64,000 nt of DNA from Bacillota bacterium. GTDB taxonomy: Bacteria > Bacillota > Clostridia > Lachnospirales > Lachnospiraceae. The notes under the pieces were generated by a model. It did no database searches, was not told the origin of the DNA, and saw only the letters and a list, made by a program, of their open reading frames with translations. The position numbers and the translations under genes are program-made. Below are positions 8,379-17,570 of this stretch, in pieces (the stretch's first letter is position 1; each line of letters opens with the position of its first letter). The stretch covers positions 186,001 to 250,000 of the forward strand of contig JAEZZO010000002.1 of the NCBI GenBank assembly GCA_023418475.1, read 5' to 3'.

Positions 8379-9824
8379 TTAAAAATTCATTTCGTCAATA
8401 CTAAATATTTGTAAATTACCCCTTTCAATCCGGTACACAATGTCGGCAAGATTTTCAGTTAATTTTCTGTCATGACTAACAATGAGAAGAGTACCATCAT
8501 AGCTTTTCAATAATTTTTCCAGCCCTTCCATCGTATAGATATCCATATGGTTTGTCGGTTCATCCAGGATAAGAAAATTACAATCCGATACCAGCACTTT
8601 TGCCAGAGCAGTCTTTACTCTTTCTCCTCCTGATAAAACCGATACTTTTTTGAAAATATCATTTTCTTTCATATACAAATTCATAAGAACTGCCCTGCAA
8701 ATATGCTCCGGAACAGCTGCTGTTGACATCACATTTTCCAAAACAGTTTTATTAAAATCAAGATTTTCCTGTTGTTGAGAAAAGTAACCTATTCTAGCAT
8801 CCTCTGTTATAAAAGTATGCTCATAATGGTCTAGCAGGCATTGGATTAAGGTACTTTTCCCTGCACCGTTACTCCCTGTCAGGAAGGTCTTCTTTCCGGA
8901 TTGAACCGTAAAATTAATATGATCCAGCACCAGATGAGTATCATAGCACACTGTCAGTTCCTCCGCCTTTGCGGCAGTTTTCGCTTTTATCTTATTATAC
9001 TCTCCGAGTTTCATAGAGATTTCAGGTATTTCAACCGGTTTTTCCTTTTTTTCCAGATGGCTTAACCGGCTTACCAGGGCGCCTGCACGCTTCTCCACAT
9101 GTCCCTGGCGAATGCTGGCCCCTCCTTTATACAACATCCATTCACTGGATGACATATTTTTGGGCGGCTTGCCAAATCTTTTTGCCTCCTGCCTGACATC
9201 TGTAATAGACTTCTCCAATCTTCTCTTTTCGGCACGGTATTGTTCGTATTCAAACGATTGGAATTCCCTTTCCCTATTTCTCTGTTCAAACCATGCCGTA
9301 TAATTTCCCTGAAAGCATCGAAGCTTCCCATCCTCCAGCTCCCATATCTGGTTACAAACCTGATCTAACAACGCTCTGTCATGTGATATGAGTAAGACTG
9401 CTCCATTATAACCGATCAGCATTTTTTGAAGCAGAAAAATACCTTCCTGATCCAGATTGGTTGTGGGTTCATCTGCAAAAAGCAGCGGTGCATGCTTTGA
9501 AAAGGCAGCTGCTATAGCAAATCGTGTCTTTTCACCTCCGCTTTTCACCGCACTGTCCCTGAGATTCATGTGGCTTAAATACCTGCTGTCTGAGGTTGTG
9601 TCTGCATCTCCATTCTGTAAAATTTCTGCTATCTCATATTTACAGGTTATTGTTCCTTCTTCACAGGGAATACGTCCGTTTAGTATTCCAAGCAAAGTAC
9701 TTTTTCCCGCACCGTTTCTGCCCACAAGGCCAATCCGGTCGTTTTCATTAATTTCTATTTTATCAATTGCAAGAATGTTCTGTATTCCATATTCTTTTTT
9801 AATATTCTGTCCTTTTAACAACAT
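8379..9824 (-). CDS. ABC-F ATPase, ribosome-protection antibiotic-resistance type
   Basis: Protein of 481 residues with two ATPase domains and no membrane segments. Walker A motifs are GRNGAGKST (about residue 35) and GSNGAGKST (about 322), with signatures SGGEKTR and LSGGERVKTAL and Walker B sequences LLFADEPTTNLD and FLILDEPTNHMD. A basic, helical interdomain linker of some 90 residues lies between. This build matches Lsa/Vga/Vml-type ABC-F proteins, which bind the ribosome and displace drugs of the PLSA group; housekeeping EttA-like roles are less likely given the leader attenuator. The start at ATG 9824 has GGGAGGG 8 bases upstream; an in-frame upstream extension is probably leader. Confidence 0.85.
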   Translation of the reverse strand: MLLKGQNIKKEYGIQNILAIDKIEINENDRIGLVGRNGAGKSTLLGILNGRIPCEEGTITCKYEIAEILQNGDADTTSDSRYLSHMNLRDSAVKSGGEKTRFAIAAAFSKHAPLLFADEPTTNLDQEGIFLLQKMLIGYNGAVLLISHDRALLDQVCNQIWELEDGKLRCFQGNYTAWFEQRNREREFQSFEYEQYRAEKRRLEKSITDVRQEAKRFGKPPKNMSSSEWMLYKGGASIRQGHVEKRAGALVSRLSHLEKKEKPVEIPEISMKLGEYNKIKAKTAAKAEELTVCYDTHLVLDHINFTVQSGKKTFLTGSNGAGKSTLIQCLLDHYEHTFITEDARIGYFSQQQENLDFNKTVLENVMSTAAVPEHICRAVLMNLYMKENDIFKKVSVLSGGERVKTALAKVLVSDCNFLILDEPTNHMDIYTMEGLEKLLKSYDGTLLIVSHDRKLTENLADIVYRIERGNLQIFSIDEMNF

Positions 9825-9989
9825 AAAAAAATCCCTCCCAAACCTTTTGTTCAGAACGGATTTCGCATAACAAATATGCACAGATAGTCTCTGTGTAGAT
9901 TGATCGGAATACTCAATTGTTCGTATTTTCATACAATTTCATAAATACAAAGAGGTATCCTTCCTATGCTAAAATAACAACTGAACAAA

Positions 9990-10021
9990 ATGGTATAAAA
10001 ATAAGGCCTTATTCATAAGGC
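9990..10021 (-). terminator. Leader attenuator terminator before ABC-F gene
   Basis: On the minus strand, a 7-bp stem GCCTTAT/ATAAGGC (10006-10021) with a two-base loop is followed by CTTATTTTTAT. It lies about 180 bases before the ABC-F start and after a short leader peptide, so readthrough is needed to express the gene. This is the known layout of drug-induced ABC-F genes, where a stalled leader ribosome prevents terminator formation. The stem and T-rich tract are seen; induction by an antibiotic is inference. Confidence 0.6.
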
Positions 10022-10029
10022 ATTCATTG

Positions 10030-10080
10030 TCATATCCAAAAAACCTGTTCAATCGTTACATTCTCATATTTACGGATCAC
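10030..10080 (-). CDS. Putative leader peptide of ABC-F gene (16 aa)
   Basis: A GTG-initiated frame of 16 codons (MIRKYENVTIEQVFWI) preceded by AAGGAAGG sits just ahead of the attenuator stem. Length, ribosome site and position fit a regulatory leader peptide whose translation would be sensed when ribosomes stall on a drug. A similar short frame with no function would be possible by chance. Confidence 0.45.
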   Translation of the reverse strand: MIRKYENVTIEQVFWI

Positions 10081-10238
10081 ACCTTCCTTCCATACGAGTA
10101 TATTAAATGTTTTCCAAACTGTCAAATATATTTTAACACCCTAGTATTACAAGCCGCTTTATGTTACTGTTTTCTGCTCCTCTAAATTCCGAACGGAACA
10201 TCCCGTAAGTACTTCAGAAGCAGAGCTGTCCAACTGTA

Positions 10239-10799
10239 TTAGTTCTGGTAATCTTCTGAATACTGTATTGCCTTTCCTGCCTTAAATCCAAATAATATTG
10301 TCTCAATTGCCTGAGCCGTAATAACTCTGTACTGCAGAAAATACATCATATTATCAACAAAATCGATATAGTCCGATTTCTTTTCATCCAGTATAAACGT
10401 ATTAATATTCTCATTATTTAAGCATCTTAGCAAGTAACCGGTAACAAACCGCTCATTCGCAAAGGTCAGATTGTAATCCTCCAGATTATCCTTAATAATC
10501 ATAAGCGGCTTTCGTTTGATCAGCCAGAATGCTGTATAGGAATATATCTTCGTGGTACTTATTCTTTCAATTCCATGAAATTGCTTTAGCCGGTCGATAT
10601 CTACAAAGTAATCAATAATCATCTGACTCAACGCATTTTTTGATATAAAAAGATTCTCCTCATAATGATGTCTTTGTATAAATTCCGTCATATAATCCCA
10701 CAGCGTTGCGTATCGGTTGTTGATTTTTTCCTCTCCAAAGGTTTCAATCAATCTTTGATAAGTTTTACTGTTAAAATTCTTATAATTATAATTGTCCAT
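10239..10799 (-). CDS. Hypothetical protein, last of three genes with RelA/SpoT-type synthetase
   Basis: Protein of 186 residues, no signal peptide or clear membrane segment, rich in Tyr, Asn and Ile. It overlaps the preceding small gene by several bases (10786-10799), so the two are translationally coupled. I do not recognise a family. Together with the 73-residue upstream protein and the alarmone synthetase at 11125-12078 it forms a same-strand trio. A role as neutraliser or partner of the synthetase is possible but not supported by any motif. Confidence 0.65.
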   Translation of the reverse strand: MDNYNYKNFNSKTYQRLIETFGEEKINNRYATLWDYMTEFIQRHHYEENLFISKNALSQMIIDYFVDIDRLKQFHGIERISTTKIYSYTAFWLIKRKPLMIIKDNLEDYNLTFANERFVTGYLLRCLNNENINTFILDEKKSDYIDFVDNMMYFLQYRVITAQAIETILFGFKAGKAIQYSEDYQN

Positions 10800-11007
10800 T
10801 GTATGCTACCATCCTATTATCTACATAATTATAGTAAGACATGGTTTTCAAATATTTTTTATAATTTTGAAAATCTATATTCTCGAATTCTGCCGTATAA
10901 TCTTCATAGTTATTCGGCAGAACATGCTTGGACAGTGTTCCATTTTTTAAAGCGTTTATAAATTCTTCTGCAGCATTTTGCGCTTCTTCACTGTGATTGA
11001 TTCTCAT
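10786..11007 (-). CDS. Hypothetical small protein (73 aa) in synthetase cluster
   Basis: Small, soluble, acidic-basic mixed protein beginning MRINHSEEAQNAAEEFINALKNGTLSKHVLP. The ATG at 11007 follows GAGGAAG at good spacing; an in-frame ATG twelve bases earlier is less well placed. The reading frame ends inside the next gene, implying coupling. No domain recognised. It lies 118 bases downstream of the RelA/SpoT-type gene. Confidence 0.65.
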   Translation of the reverse strand: MRINHSEEAQNAAEEFINALKNGTLSKHVLPNNYEDYTAEFENIDFQNYKKYLKTMSYYNYVDNRMVAYNGQL

Positions 11008-11124
11008 TTTCTTCCTCATTTCGAATAAAATTTATACTGGTATTGCCAGCTTACCTATTGCTTACTATTACAAAGATATTTCCGAGATAGTATTATTACA
11101 AAATACGTAAATTACATCCTTGGT

Positions 11125-12078
11125 TTAATACAGATCATTAATATCCCCTACTGACTTTGAAGTAACACTTCTGCTATGCAAATTATAGTATTTTCTATTT
11201 TCCGGAATAACACTAGGCTGCTTTTCTTTTTTTTCCTCATTGGTTTTCGTGCTTTCTATTTTATCATTCGGAACAGAAAAAATCGATTCATCATAATAAT
11301 CATGCATAAACATACTTAATTCATCCGCAACCTCTGCCACCTTACTTAACAAGTTGGAAGTACGGTTGAGTACCAGCTTTTTATTTCCCGCATAAAGTTT
11401 GTATACAAAATCATGATCATTTTCGCTCCAGGCTTCATCAAATAAGGTTCTTACCTGAAGTTCAATATAAGTTCCATAATAATTGATAATATAATGGTTG
11501 CTGCTGTATCCCGGGTTATTTTTCTCAAAATCAAAGGTATCTCTGCCCTTTAGCTCATAGCATTTCGTATTCTCTTCATAACGGTAAAACACCTTTGGTC
11601 TCTCCGCTAGAAACGCTTCCTTACCATCACCTGCATAATCCTCAATGCGGTTCTTCACATATTTCTCCGTACCTTTAAAATACAGATGCCATATCAAATC
11701 GTGTATTTCCTCCCACTGATAACGATGCCGTATTAGAATTCTTGCTCCAAGCAAATCCATGATAACCTTACCATAGGTATCCTTAGTAATGTTCGCATAA
11801 TCCATATCTGTAAAGTCGCTGCACTTTTTATGAATAATTTTTACAATCAGGCTTTCCGGACTCTTGATCCGATAACGCATAGAATGCATAGCAAGCGGTG
11901 TTCCTAATTCTTCTATAAAAGCAGTGATTATTTTCTTTAAACTTCCATTCTGCAATCTTAATGTATAATCATCATATATTTCCTGTATAATATCCCACAA
12001 ATCCGGATTGAACTTTTCCAATTCGTAAAACTTATCTGCTATTCTATTTTTTCGAAGGAATTCCTCTTTGTTTTCCAT
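11125..12078 (-). CDS. RelA/SpoT-domain (p)ppGpp-type nucleotide pyrophosphokinase
   Basis: Protein of 317 residues with a single synthetase domain and no hydrolase or regulatory domains, so a small alarmone synthetase or a toxic relative (toxSAS). Catalytic landmarks are all present: YRIKSPESLIVKI (the R-x-K-S-x-x-S ATP-binding strand), DLLGARI, GYSSNHY, and ELQVRTLFDEAWSENDHDFVYK. The enzyme transfers pyrophosphate from ATP to a nucleotide or, in toxSAS, to tRNA or NAD-type targets. The last 65 residues are charged and low in structure. The two small genes that follow could be partners. The choice between housekeeping and toxin role needs phylogeny. Confidence 0.85.
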   Translation of the reverse strand: MENKEEFLRKNRIADKFYELEKFNPDLWDIIQEIYDDYTLRLQNGSLKKIITAFIEELGTPLAMHSMRYRIKSPESLIVKIIHKKCSDFTDMDYANITKDTYGKVIMDLLGARILIRHRYQWEEIHDLIWHLYFKGTEKYVKNRIEDYAGDGKEAFLAERPKVFYRYEENTKCYELKGRDTFDFEKNNPGYSSNHYIINYYGTYIELQVRTLFDEAWSENDHDFVYKLYAGNKKLVLNRTSNLLSKVAEVADELSMFMHDYYDESIFSVPNDKIESTKTNEEKKEKQPSVIPENRKYYNLHSRSVTSKSVGDINDLY

Positions 12079-12116
12079 ACATAACCATTCCCTTCTTCAA
12101 AACCTGTATATTCAGA

Positions 12117-12160
12117 AAATAAGCAAAGACCGGAACCTCATTGACCAGCTTTGCTTATTT
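12117..12160. terminator. Bidirectional terminator after ilvN
   Basis: Perfect 12-bp stem AAATAAGCAAAG / CTTTGCTTATTT with a 20-base loop, lying between the end of ilvN and the start of the synthetase gene, both on the minus strand. It terminates the ilvBN transcript and separates it from the synthetase cluster. Confidence 0.7.
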
Positions 12161-12274
12161 ACAAGTATTATAACATGCTGTAATAGAAATGTTAAGCTAA
12201 ACTTTATTATTTTGTCAGAAAACCTCTTAATATGGTTTCTGATTATAGACTAGATAAAGCCTTTTATTTTATCA

Positions 12275-12766
12275 TTACTTTGTAACAGATTCAATTGCTA
12301 CGCTTCCGCCTCTTACAATTTCTATTCTGTTCACAAATAACTGATTTAATAGCTTTATTAAATCATTATTTTTCTCTTCTGTCTGAACACATTGCAGCAG
12401 AATGGTATTTTTAGCATAATCTGCAATGGTGAGTCCAAAAATATTCGCAATCCGGAAAACTTCTGTTTTATCCGCTTCGCTGCAGTGCAAAACCTTTACA
12501 AACAATAGTTCCCTCATATGAATCGGAATATCCGTATAATCCACTACCTTAATAACCTCCACTGCCCGGTTTAACTGTTTCTTTACCTGTTCAAAGGTCA
12601 TATCATCACTCGTCAGACTGATTGTCATTCGGGAAATTGATTCATCCTCTGTTTCTCCAACCGTAAGACTATCCAGATTATATGATTTACTGGAGAACAA
12701 GCCCGCTATTCTGGCAAGTACACCTATCTCATTTTCTACAAACAAACAAATCCATCTCTTTTTCAT
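12275..12766 (-). CDS. ilvN: Acetolactate synthase small (regulatory) subunit
   Basis: Protein of 163 residues with an N-terminal ACT domain (ICLFVENEIGVLARIAGLFSSKSYNLDSLTVG), the feedback-binding fold of IlvN/IlvH, and the family's second half (ADYAKNTILLQCVQTEEKNNDLIKLL). It activates the catalytic subunit and confers valine inhibition in the first common step of branched-chain amino acid synthesis. The ATG at 12766 follows GGAGGT. It lies about 100 bases after ilvB on the same strand and is under the same T-box leader. Confidence 0.93.
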   Translation of the reverse strand: MKKRWICLFVENEIGVLARIAGLFSSKSYNLDSLTVGETEDESISRMTISLTSDDMTFEQVKKQLNRAVEVIKVVDYTDIPIHMRELLFVKVLHCSEADKTEVFRIANIFGLTIADYAKNTILLQCVQTEEKNNDLIKLLNQLFVNRIEIVRGGSVAIESVTK

Positions 12767-12865
12767 AGATACCTCCAAAGCCGCCAAGCGGCATCCTAAT
12801 TATATAATATACTCTACAGCAAATGACAACGAAGTCCGGTTCTGCCTGCATTTCCTATATATGAA

Positions 12866-14590
12866 TTAGCAGTCCATGATCATTTCCCCTAATGGTTTAC
12901 CGCCCGGTACAATTGGAAGTACATTCGCTTCTCTCTCAATAATAAATTCAATTACGGTAGGTGCATATTTGTTCTCCCTTGCTTCCAGAAATGCTTTTTC
13001 AATGTCTTCTTCCCGTTCTACCCTTATCCCTTTTGCTTCATAGCTTTCCGCCAGCTTTACAAAATCCGGTGTATATTTCGGGCAGCACGCATCCCTGTTT
13101 TCACAGTTTCTCGCACAGCTTCTCCGGTATCTCAGGCAGGTACTGGAATAATGATTCTGATAAAACATCTCCTGCCACTGACGAACATTTCCCAGATAAC
13201 CGTTATTCATAACACAGATAATAAGCGGCAATTCCAGTACTACGGCCGTTGCAAGCTCCTGTATATTCATCTGCATTCCACCATCTCCCGAGATGCAGAT
13301 TACCTCCTTGTGCGGATTGGCAAGCTTTGCACCGATGGCTGCCGGAAAACCGTAACCCATCGTTCCCAGTCCTCCGGAGGTGATTAATTGACGGTTCTCA
13401 TCCAGCTCAATATACTGCGTTGTCCAAAGCTGATTTTGTCCAACATCTGTTGTGATAATCGCATTATGAAACATCTGGTTAATTTGTCTTATAATCTTCT
13501 CCGGTGTCAGTCCCTGGTATTTATTCATCTGGATTGGATATTCCTTTTTCCATTCATTAATCTCATCCGTCCATGTACCGATCTCTAATTTGGGTGCATC
13601 CTTAAGCATCGTTTTCAGGGCACTTTTTGCATCTGCTACAATCGGTATATCAACTTTAATATTTCTGGATATGGAGGCCGAGTCAATATCGATGTGAATG
13701 ATCTTCGCATTCTTGGCAAATTCACTGATCTTACCGGTTATTCTGTCATTGAAACGTGTTCCGATGGAGCACAGTACATCACACTCGCTGATTGCGCGGT
13801 TAGAAGCATAATTACCATGTATTCCGATGTTTCCGACATAATTTTGATGGTTCGTTGCTATAGCTCCTTTTCCCATAATTGTTGTAATTACCGGGAGTCC
13901 GGTATTTTCTACGAATTTTGTTAATTCCTTGCCTGCCTTGGCAATATTAACTCCTCCTCCTATTAATAAAACAGGTCTTTTAGCGGATTTTAATACCTCC
14001 ATAACTCTTTTAATCTGGCCGGCATGTACGCTGTTATTTGGCTTATAACCTCTTATCGTAATGTTATCCGGATATTCATCTGTACCGAACGCCTGCTGGA
14101 TATCCTTTGGAATATCTATTACAACCGGACCCGGTTTTCCGCTTTTCGCAATATAAAAAGCTTTTTTAATAATATTACCGAGTTCTTTTCTATCACGCAC
14201 TGTAACAGCGTATTTGCAGATACTTCTCGTTATACCTACAATATCTACCTCCTGAAACGCATCGTTACCAATCAAATTTGTCGGAACCTGTCCTGTAAAG
14301 CATACCAGCGGCACGCTGTCATAGTTGGCGGTAGCAATTCCTGTTACAAGATTTGTAGCACCTGGTCCGCTCGTAACTAGGCAAACTCCAGTTTTTCCTG
14401 TAGAGCGCGCATAACCGTCTGCTGCATGAATAAGTGCCTGCTCATGTCTGGGCAAAATAACGTCAATATCCTGCACGCCGTAAAGAGCATCAAACAAATC
14501 AATTGCCTGGCCTCCCGGATAGGCAAATAATGTCTCTACTCCTTCTTCCCTTAATGCCTTTACAAACAAATCTGCTCCTTTTATTTCCAT
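12866..14590 (-). CDS. ilvB: Acetolactate synthase large (catalytic) subunit
   Basis: Protein of 574 residues, normal for IlvB. TPP-dependent enzyme condensing two pyruvates to acetolactate, or pyruvate with 2-oxobutyrate. Visible motifs are AYPGGQAIDLFDAL with RHEQALIHAADGYAR (catalytic Glu region, residues about 20-60), GPGATNLVTGIA, and the TPP/Mg motif GDGGMQMNIQELAT through NNGYLGNVRQWQ (about residues 435-480). A Cys-rich stretch after NHYSS (five to six Cys within about 25 residues) interrupts the usual sequence before YTPDFVKLAE; similar insertions occur in clostridial homologues. ATG 14590 follows GGAGGTT. Confidence 0.95.
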   Translation of the reverse strand: MEIKGADLFVKALREEGVETLFAYPGGQAIDLFDALYGVQDIDVILPRHEQALIHAADGYARSTGKTGVCLVTSGPGATNLVTGIATANYDSVPLVCFTGQVPTNLIGNDAFQEVDIVGITRSICKYAVTVRDRKELGNIIKKAFYIAKSGKPGPVVIDIPKDIQQAFGTDEYPDNITIRGYKPNNSVHAGQIKRVMEVLKSAKRPVLLIGGGVNIAKAGKELTKFVENTGLPVITTIMGKGAIATNHQNYVGNIGIHGNYASNRAISECDVLCSIGTRFNDRITGKISEFAKNAKIIHIDIDSASISRNIKVDIPIVADAKSALKTMLKDAPKLEIGTWTDEINEWKKEYPIQMNKYQGLTPEKIIRQINQMFHNAIITTDVGQNQLWTTQYIELDENRQLITSGGLGTMGYGFPAAIGAKLANPHKEVICISGDGGMQMNIQELATAVVLELPLIICVMNNGYLGNVRQWQEMFYQNHYSSTCLRYRRSCARNCENRDACCPKYTPDFVKLAESYEAKGIRVEREEDIEKAFLEARENKYAPTVIEFIIEREANVLPIVPGGKPLGEMIMDC

Positions 14591-14687
14591 AATAACCTCC
14601 ATCTGCCGTCATCCGGCTTATTTGTTATACTTAACAATATTTATGAATGCATGATTTCCTAATTCTATTGCTTGAAAAAAGGTATAA

Positions 14688-15010
14688 AAAAGCCCTAAGC
14701 TAAATCACTTTAGCTTAGGGCGAATATACAATCCGTGTTACCACCTAAATTCAGGAGAAATATCTGGTATTCCTGCCTGCACTCTGCCAGTACGGATACT
14801 AACTCTTTCCTGACAAAAAATCTATCAGTACAGACATTACGATCGATACCGCTTTCCTTTTAACGGTGGAAATTCCGTTGAAGCCTACTTAAAAGATTTC
14901 TCTTGTTCGGTTCACTGCTCGGAGGCTACTTCAATATTTTCTGAATAAAGATTCGCACCAACCATCTTCTCTCTGAAATCCGACAAATATCTACTTCTCC
15001 TCGTCATCGC
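14688..15010 (-). promoter_or_regulatory. T-box leader controlling ilvBN
   Basis: On the minus strand the leader starts with GATGACGAGGAGAAGTAG (14991-15009), contains GGTTGGTGCGAATC of the distal stem I, the conserved T-box GGTGGTAACACGG (14733-14745) and ends in a 13-bp terminator (14691-14721) with a T-run. The probable specifier triplet in stem I is GUA (14927-14929), preceded by GAA and followed by a purine, which would read valine; I hold that codon call loosely. Uncharged tRNA should favour antitermination and raise ilvBN expression. Confidence 0.93.
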
Positions 15011-15039
15011 TTTTTTCAATATGTTCTTTATTTTTGAAC

Positions 15040-15068
15040 ATTGTAGCACCTAACAATCTATTTGTCAA
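15040..15068 (-). promoter_or_regulatory. Sigma-A promoter of the ilvBN T-box transcript
   Basis: TTGACA (15063-15068) and TACAAT (15040-15045) on the minus strand with a 17-base spacer, about 30 bases before the T-box stem I. It overlaps the last codons of the methyltransferase gene. Confidence 0.75.
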
Positions 15069-15856
15069 CTTGATTTTTCGAGCCGTTCTGTAGCTAAAAA
15101 GAATATTCTGTTAAATTCAAAAAGTAATTTATTGTTTTCCTGTATTTTATACTGTAGTTTGAGCTCTTCCAGCAGTGCAGTTAAAAATCTATCCTTGCCT
15201 TTATCGTCCAGTCTGTTTAAATACGGTCTTAAACCCGTACTTTTATAGAACTCCAAAATCTCTTCATGGCTATTCATAATGTGATAATAACTTGTTTGCC
15301 ATAGGTCAATTTTCCGAAAATATTTTGTCAGCTGCGTATAATAGAATTCAACTCCATGGCAGATACATATCTCCTTTTCCATTCCTTCCAGTTCTACTCC
15401 TACCCATTGATCAACGATCTTTTGAATACTAAGATTAATTGCCATATCCGTTAAATTGGGAATCTGCATGGCAAGTATTCCATTTTGGTTAAGAATGTTG
15501 CTTAGGTTTCCTATTACATAAGCCTGGTCTTTAAGCCACTGAAGTGCCGCATTTGAAAAAACCAAATCAAATTTTCCCAAATTATTGATCGGTTTATTAC
15601 AATCCCATTTCAGCCACTTAATTTGTTGGTTTAGTTCTCTTGCTTTTTCTAACATGCTGTCCGAATTATCCACTCCGATAATTTCAGCATTCTCCCAGTT
15701 ATTTTTTAATGGTATTGTACTCATTCCGGTTCCGCACCCGATATCAATAATTCTTCTGATATTTTTACTTTTATCAATCCGATTCACCAGATCAATTGCC
15801 GGCTGCTTTCTTTCTTTACCGAAACGGTTATATAAGTCCGCATTCCAATCATTCAT
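15065..15856 (-). CDS. SAM-dependent methyltransferase, trans-aconitate methyltransferase-like
   Basis: Protein of 263 residues with class I SAM-binding motif IIDIGCGTGMST (residues about 36-47), acidic loop IIGVDNSDSMLEKAR, and FDLVFSNAALQWLKD. The N-terminal pattern W-x-A-x-x-Y-x-R-F-x-x-E-R-x-x-P-A-x-D-L-x-x-R-I matches trans-aconitate 2-methyltransferase (Tam), which methylates trans-aconitate arising from the citrate cycle; the exact substrate is uncertain. Start chosen at ATG 15856 with GAAGGTG upstream; an upstream GTG is possible. Stand-alone gene whose 3' end overlaps the ilvBN promoter. Confidence 0.82.
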   Translation of the reverse strand: MNDWNADLYNRFGKERKQPAIDLVNRIDKSKNIRRIIDIGCGTGMSTIPLKNNWENAEIIGVDNSDSMLEKARELNQQIKWLKWDCNKPINNLGKFDLVFSNAALQWLKDQAYVIGNLSNILNQNGILAMQIPNLTDMAINLSIQKIVDQWVGVELEGMEKEICICHGVEFYYTQLTKYFRKIDLWQTSYYHIMNSHEEILEFYKSTGLRPYLNRLDDKGKDRFLTALLEELKLQYKIQENNKLLFEFNRIFFLATERLEKSS

Positions 15857-16146
15857 ACTCTTCACACCTTCAATATAATACCAAGGAATTAATTTCCAAG
15901 CTTAAAATTTCGATATCAATTTGCATATGATTAATTATAGATATAGACATCATCATTTTACCAGTCTTGTTACTTAGACCAATCCTTATAAATTTATTAT
16001 TACACATGTTCTACTATATGTAAAATATATAATATTCATATATAACATAACTACTTATTATATCTATAAATCAGTTACCTAATATAATTCCTTCTACATT
16101 AGCATGAAATTTTTATTATTACGTTATTCTCCAGTTGACACGTCTT

Positions 16147-17523
16147 CTATGGTAACGGTATTTCATTCGTATCAGGCAGTAAAAGATAGTGCGTTGCATA
16201 GTAACAATAATTAATAATTACTCTTATTACTTCATCAATAAAAATAGTAATATAAACAGCTATTATTTCAAAATGAAGTATATTTATTAATATACAGGAA
16301 AATAAAATCACAAATGCAGAACCAATTATCTGTGAATAAAACATCCATTTTGTATCACCATAGGCTCTTATACCATTCCCCAGAACAGCGTTGAAAGACT
16401 TTGGGAGCAATATAAGGCCGGTAAAACCAAGAAACGGAACTGCTTCTTGTATTATTTTGTTATCTTTCGTAAATAAGCCTAATATTTGTGCCGGAAAAAT
16501 GCGAAAAACAAGGATTGACAATATCACAATTAATATATTTAGCAACAAACAATTGTTCAGTAATTGATCGGCTTGTTTTTTCTGTTTTGCACCGATACTT
16601 TGTCCCATTAGTGTCATTGTTGCCTTGGAAGACGCATTTAAAAAGGCATAGAATACCACCTCGATTCCAAAAGTCAGCGTATAAATAGCGGTAGCTTTAT
16701 AGCTAAAGCCATTCAAAAACCGCACTAATACCAAATTGGATGCATTCCAAAGAAAAAACTCCATTCCGGTTGGTACTCCAAGACGGAAAATTTTATGAAA
16801 TGCTTTGATATTTTTCCATCCCGTTTTGTCTGCAAGAAGTCCATATTCCTCTTTTTTATAAAAAAAACAATAAGCCATCAAATACAGACAAGATAGAATA
16901 TTTGCAATTAAAGTTCCTATTGCTGCACCGGTAATAAATAAGGCTGGAAATCCCATATGTCCGAATATAAGAATATAAGAAAGTAAAATATTACTTACTA
17001 CTTTTATTATTCCTGCTATCATGATAGGCTTTGTATTTCCATACCCTTGAAGCATTGCCTGAAGCGATGCGTCAACACCAAGAAAGAGAAAATATACCGA
17101 ACATATCCTAACATATTGTATACTATATTTTATTATTTCTTTATCAACTGAAAGTAAGTGAAAAATATTTTCAGAAAATATACTCCAAATGACAAATAGT
17201 AAACTTGATATTATCCATAAGTAAAACATAGCGCTTTTCATGTATTTATTGATATCCTGTCTATTGCCCATTCCGTATAACTGTGAGACAATTATTACTA
17301 TTCCTGTACATATGGCTACCAGACTATCCAGGGTAGTATTAAACGGTAATTGAGCTGCCCCAAGTGCTGATATATAAACCAAATCAATATTTCCTAAAAA
17401 CGCCTTATCTGTTAATGATTGTAACTGAAATACAATTCCCTGCACTAATATGGGAAATGCAATTGCTATTATTCTGCACATCAGACTTTTACTAATTATA
17501 CTATTTTTTTCATTATCATACAT
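16147..17523 (-). CDS. MATE family efflux transporter
   Basis: Integral membrane protein of 458 residues with about twelve hydrophobic helices in two six-helix halves (for example ALGAAQLPFNTTLDSLVAICTGIVIIVSQLYG early, and FGIEVVFYAFLNASSKATMTLMGQSIGA in the second half), as expected of MATE cation- or proton-coupled exporters of drugs and metabolites. Start at ATG 17523 with GAGGGGA upstream; a TTG six codons earlier is an alternative. It lies 48 bases downstream of the ROK regulator on the same strand and is probably cotranscribed and controlled by it. The 281-base stretch downstream (15866-16146) is AT-rich with no gene seen. Confidence 0.9.
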   Translation of the reverse strand: MYDNEKNSIISKSLMCRIIAIAFPILVQGIVFQLQSLTDKAFLGNIDLVYISALGAAQLPFNTTLDSLVAICTGIVIIVSQLYGMGNRQDINKYMKSAMFYLWIISSLLFVIWSIFSENIFHLLSVDKEIIKYSIQYVRICSVYFLFLGVDASLQAMLQGYGNTKPIMIAGIIKVVSNILLSYILIFGHMGFPALFITGAAIGTLIANILSCLYLMAYCFFYKKEEYGLLADKTGWKNIKAFHKIFRLGVPTGMEFFLWNASNLVLVRFLNGFSYKATAIYTLTFGIEVVFYAFLNASSKATMTLMGQSIGAKQKKQADQLLNNCLLLNILIVILSILVFRIFPAQILGLFTKDNKIIQEAVPFLGFTGLILLPKSFNAVLGNGIRAYGDTKWMFYSQIIGSAFVILFSCILINILHFEIIAVYITIFIDEVIRVIINYCYYATHYLLLPDTNEIPLP

Positions 17524-17570
17524 ATAAATCCCCTCATTCAACTTTTAGACTATATTTTAGGAAAGCAGCA

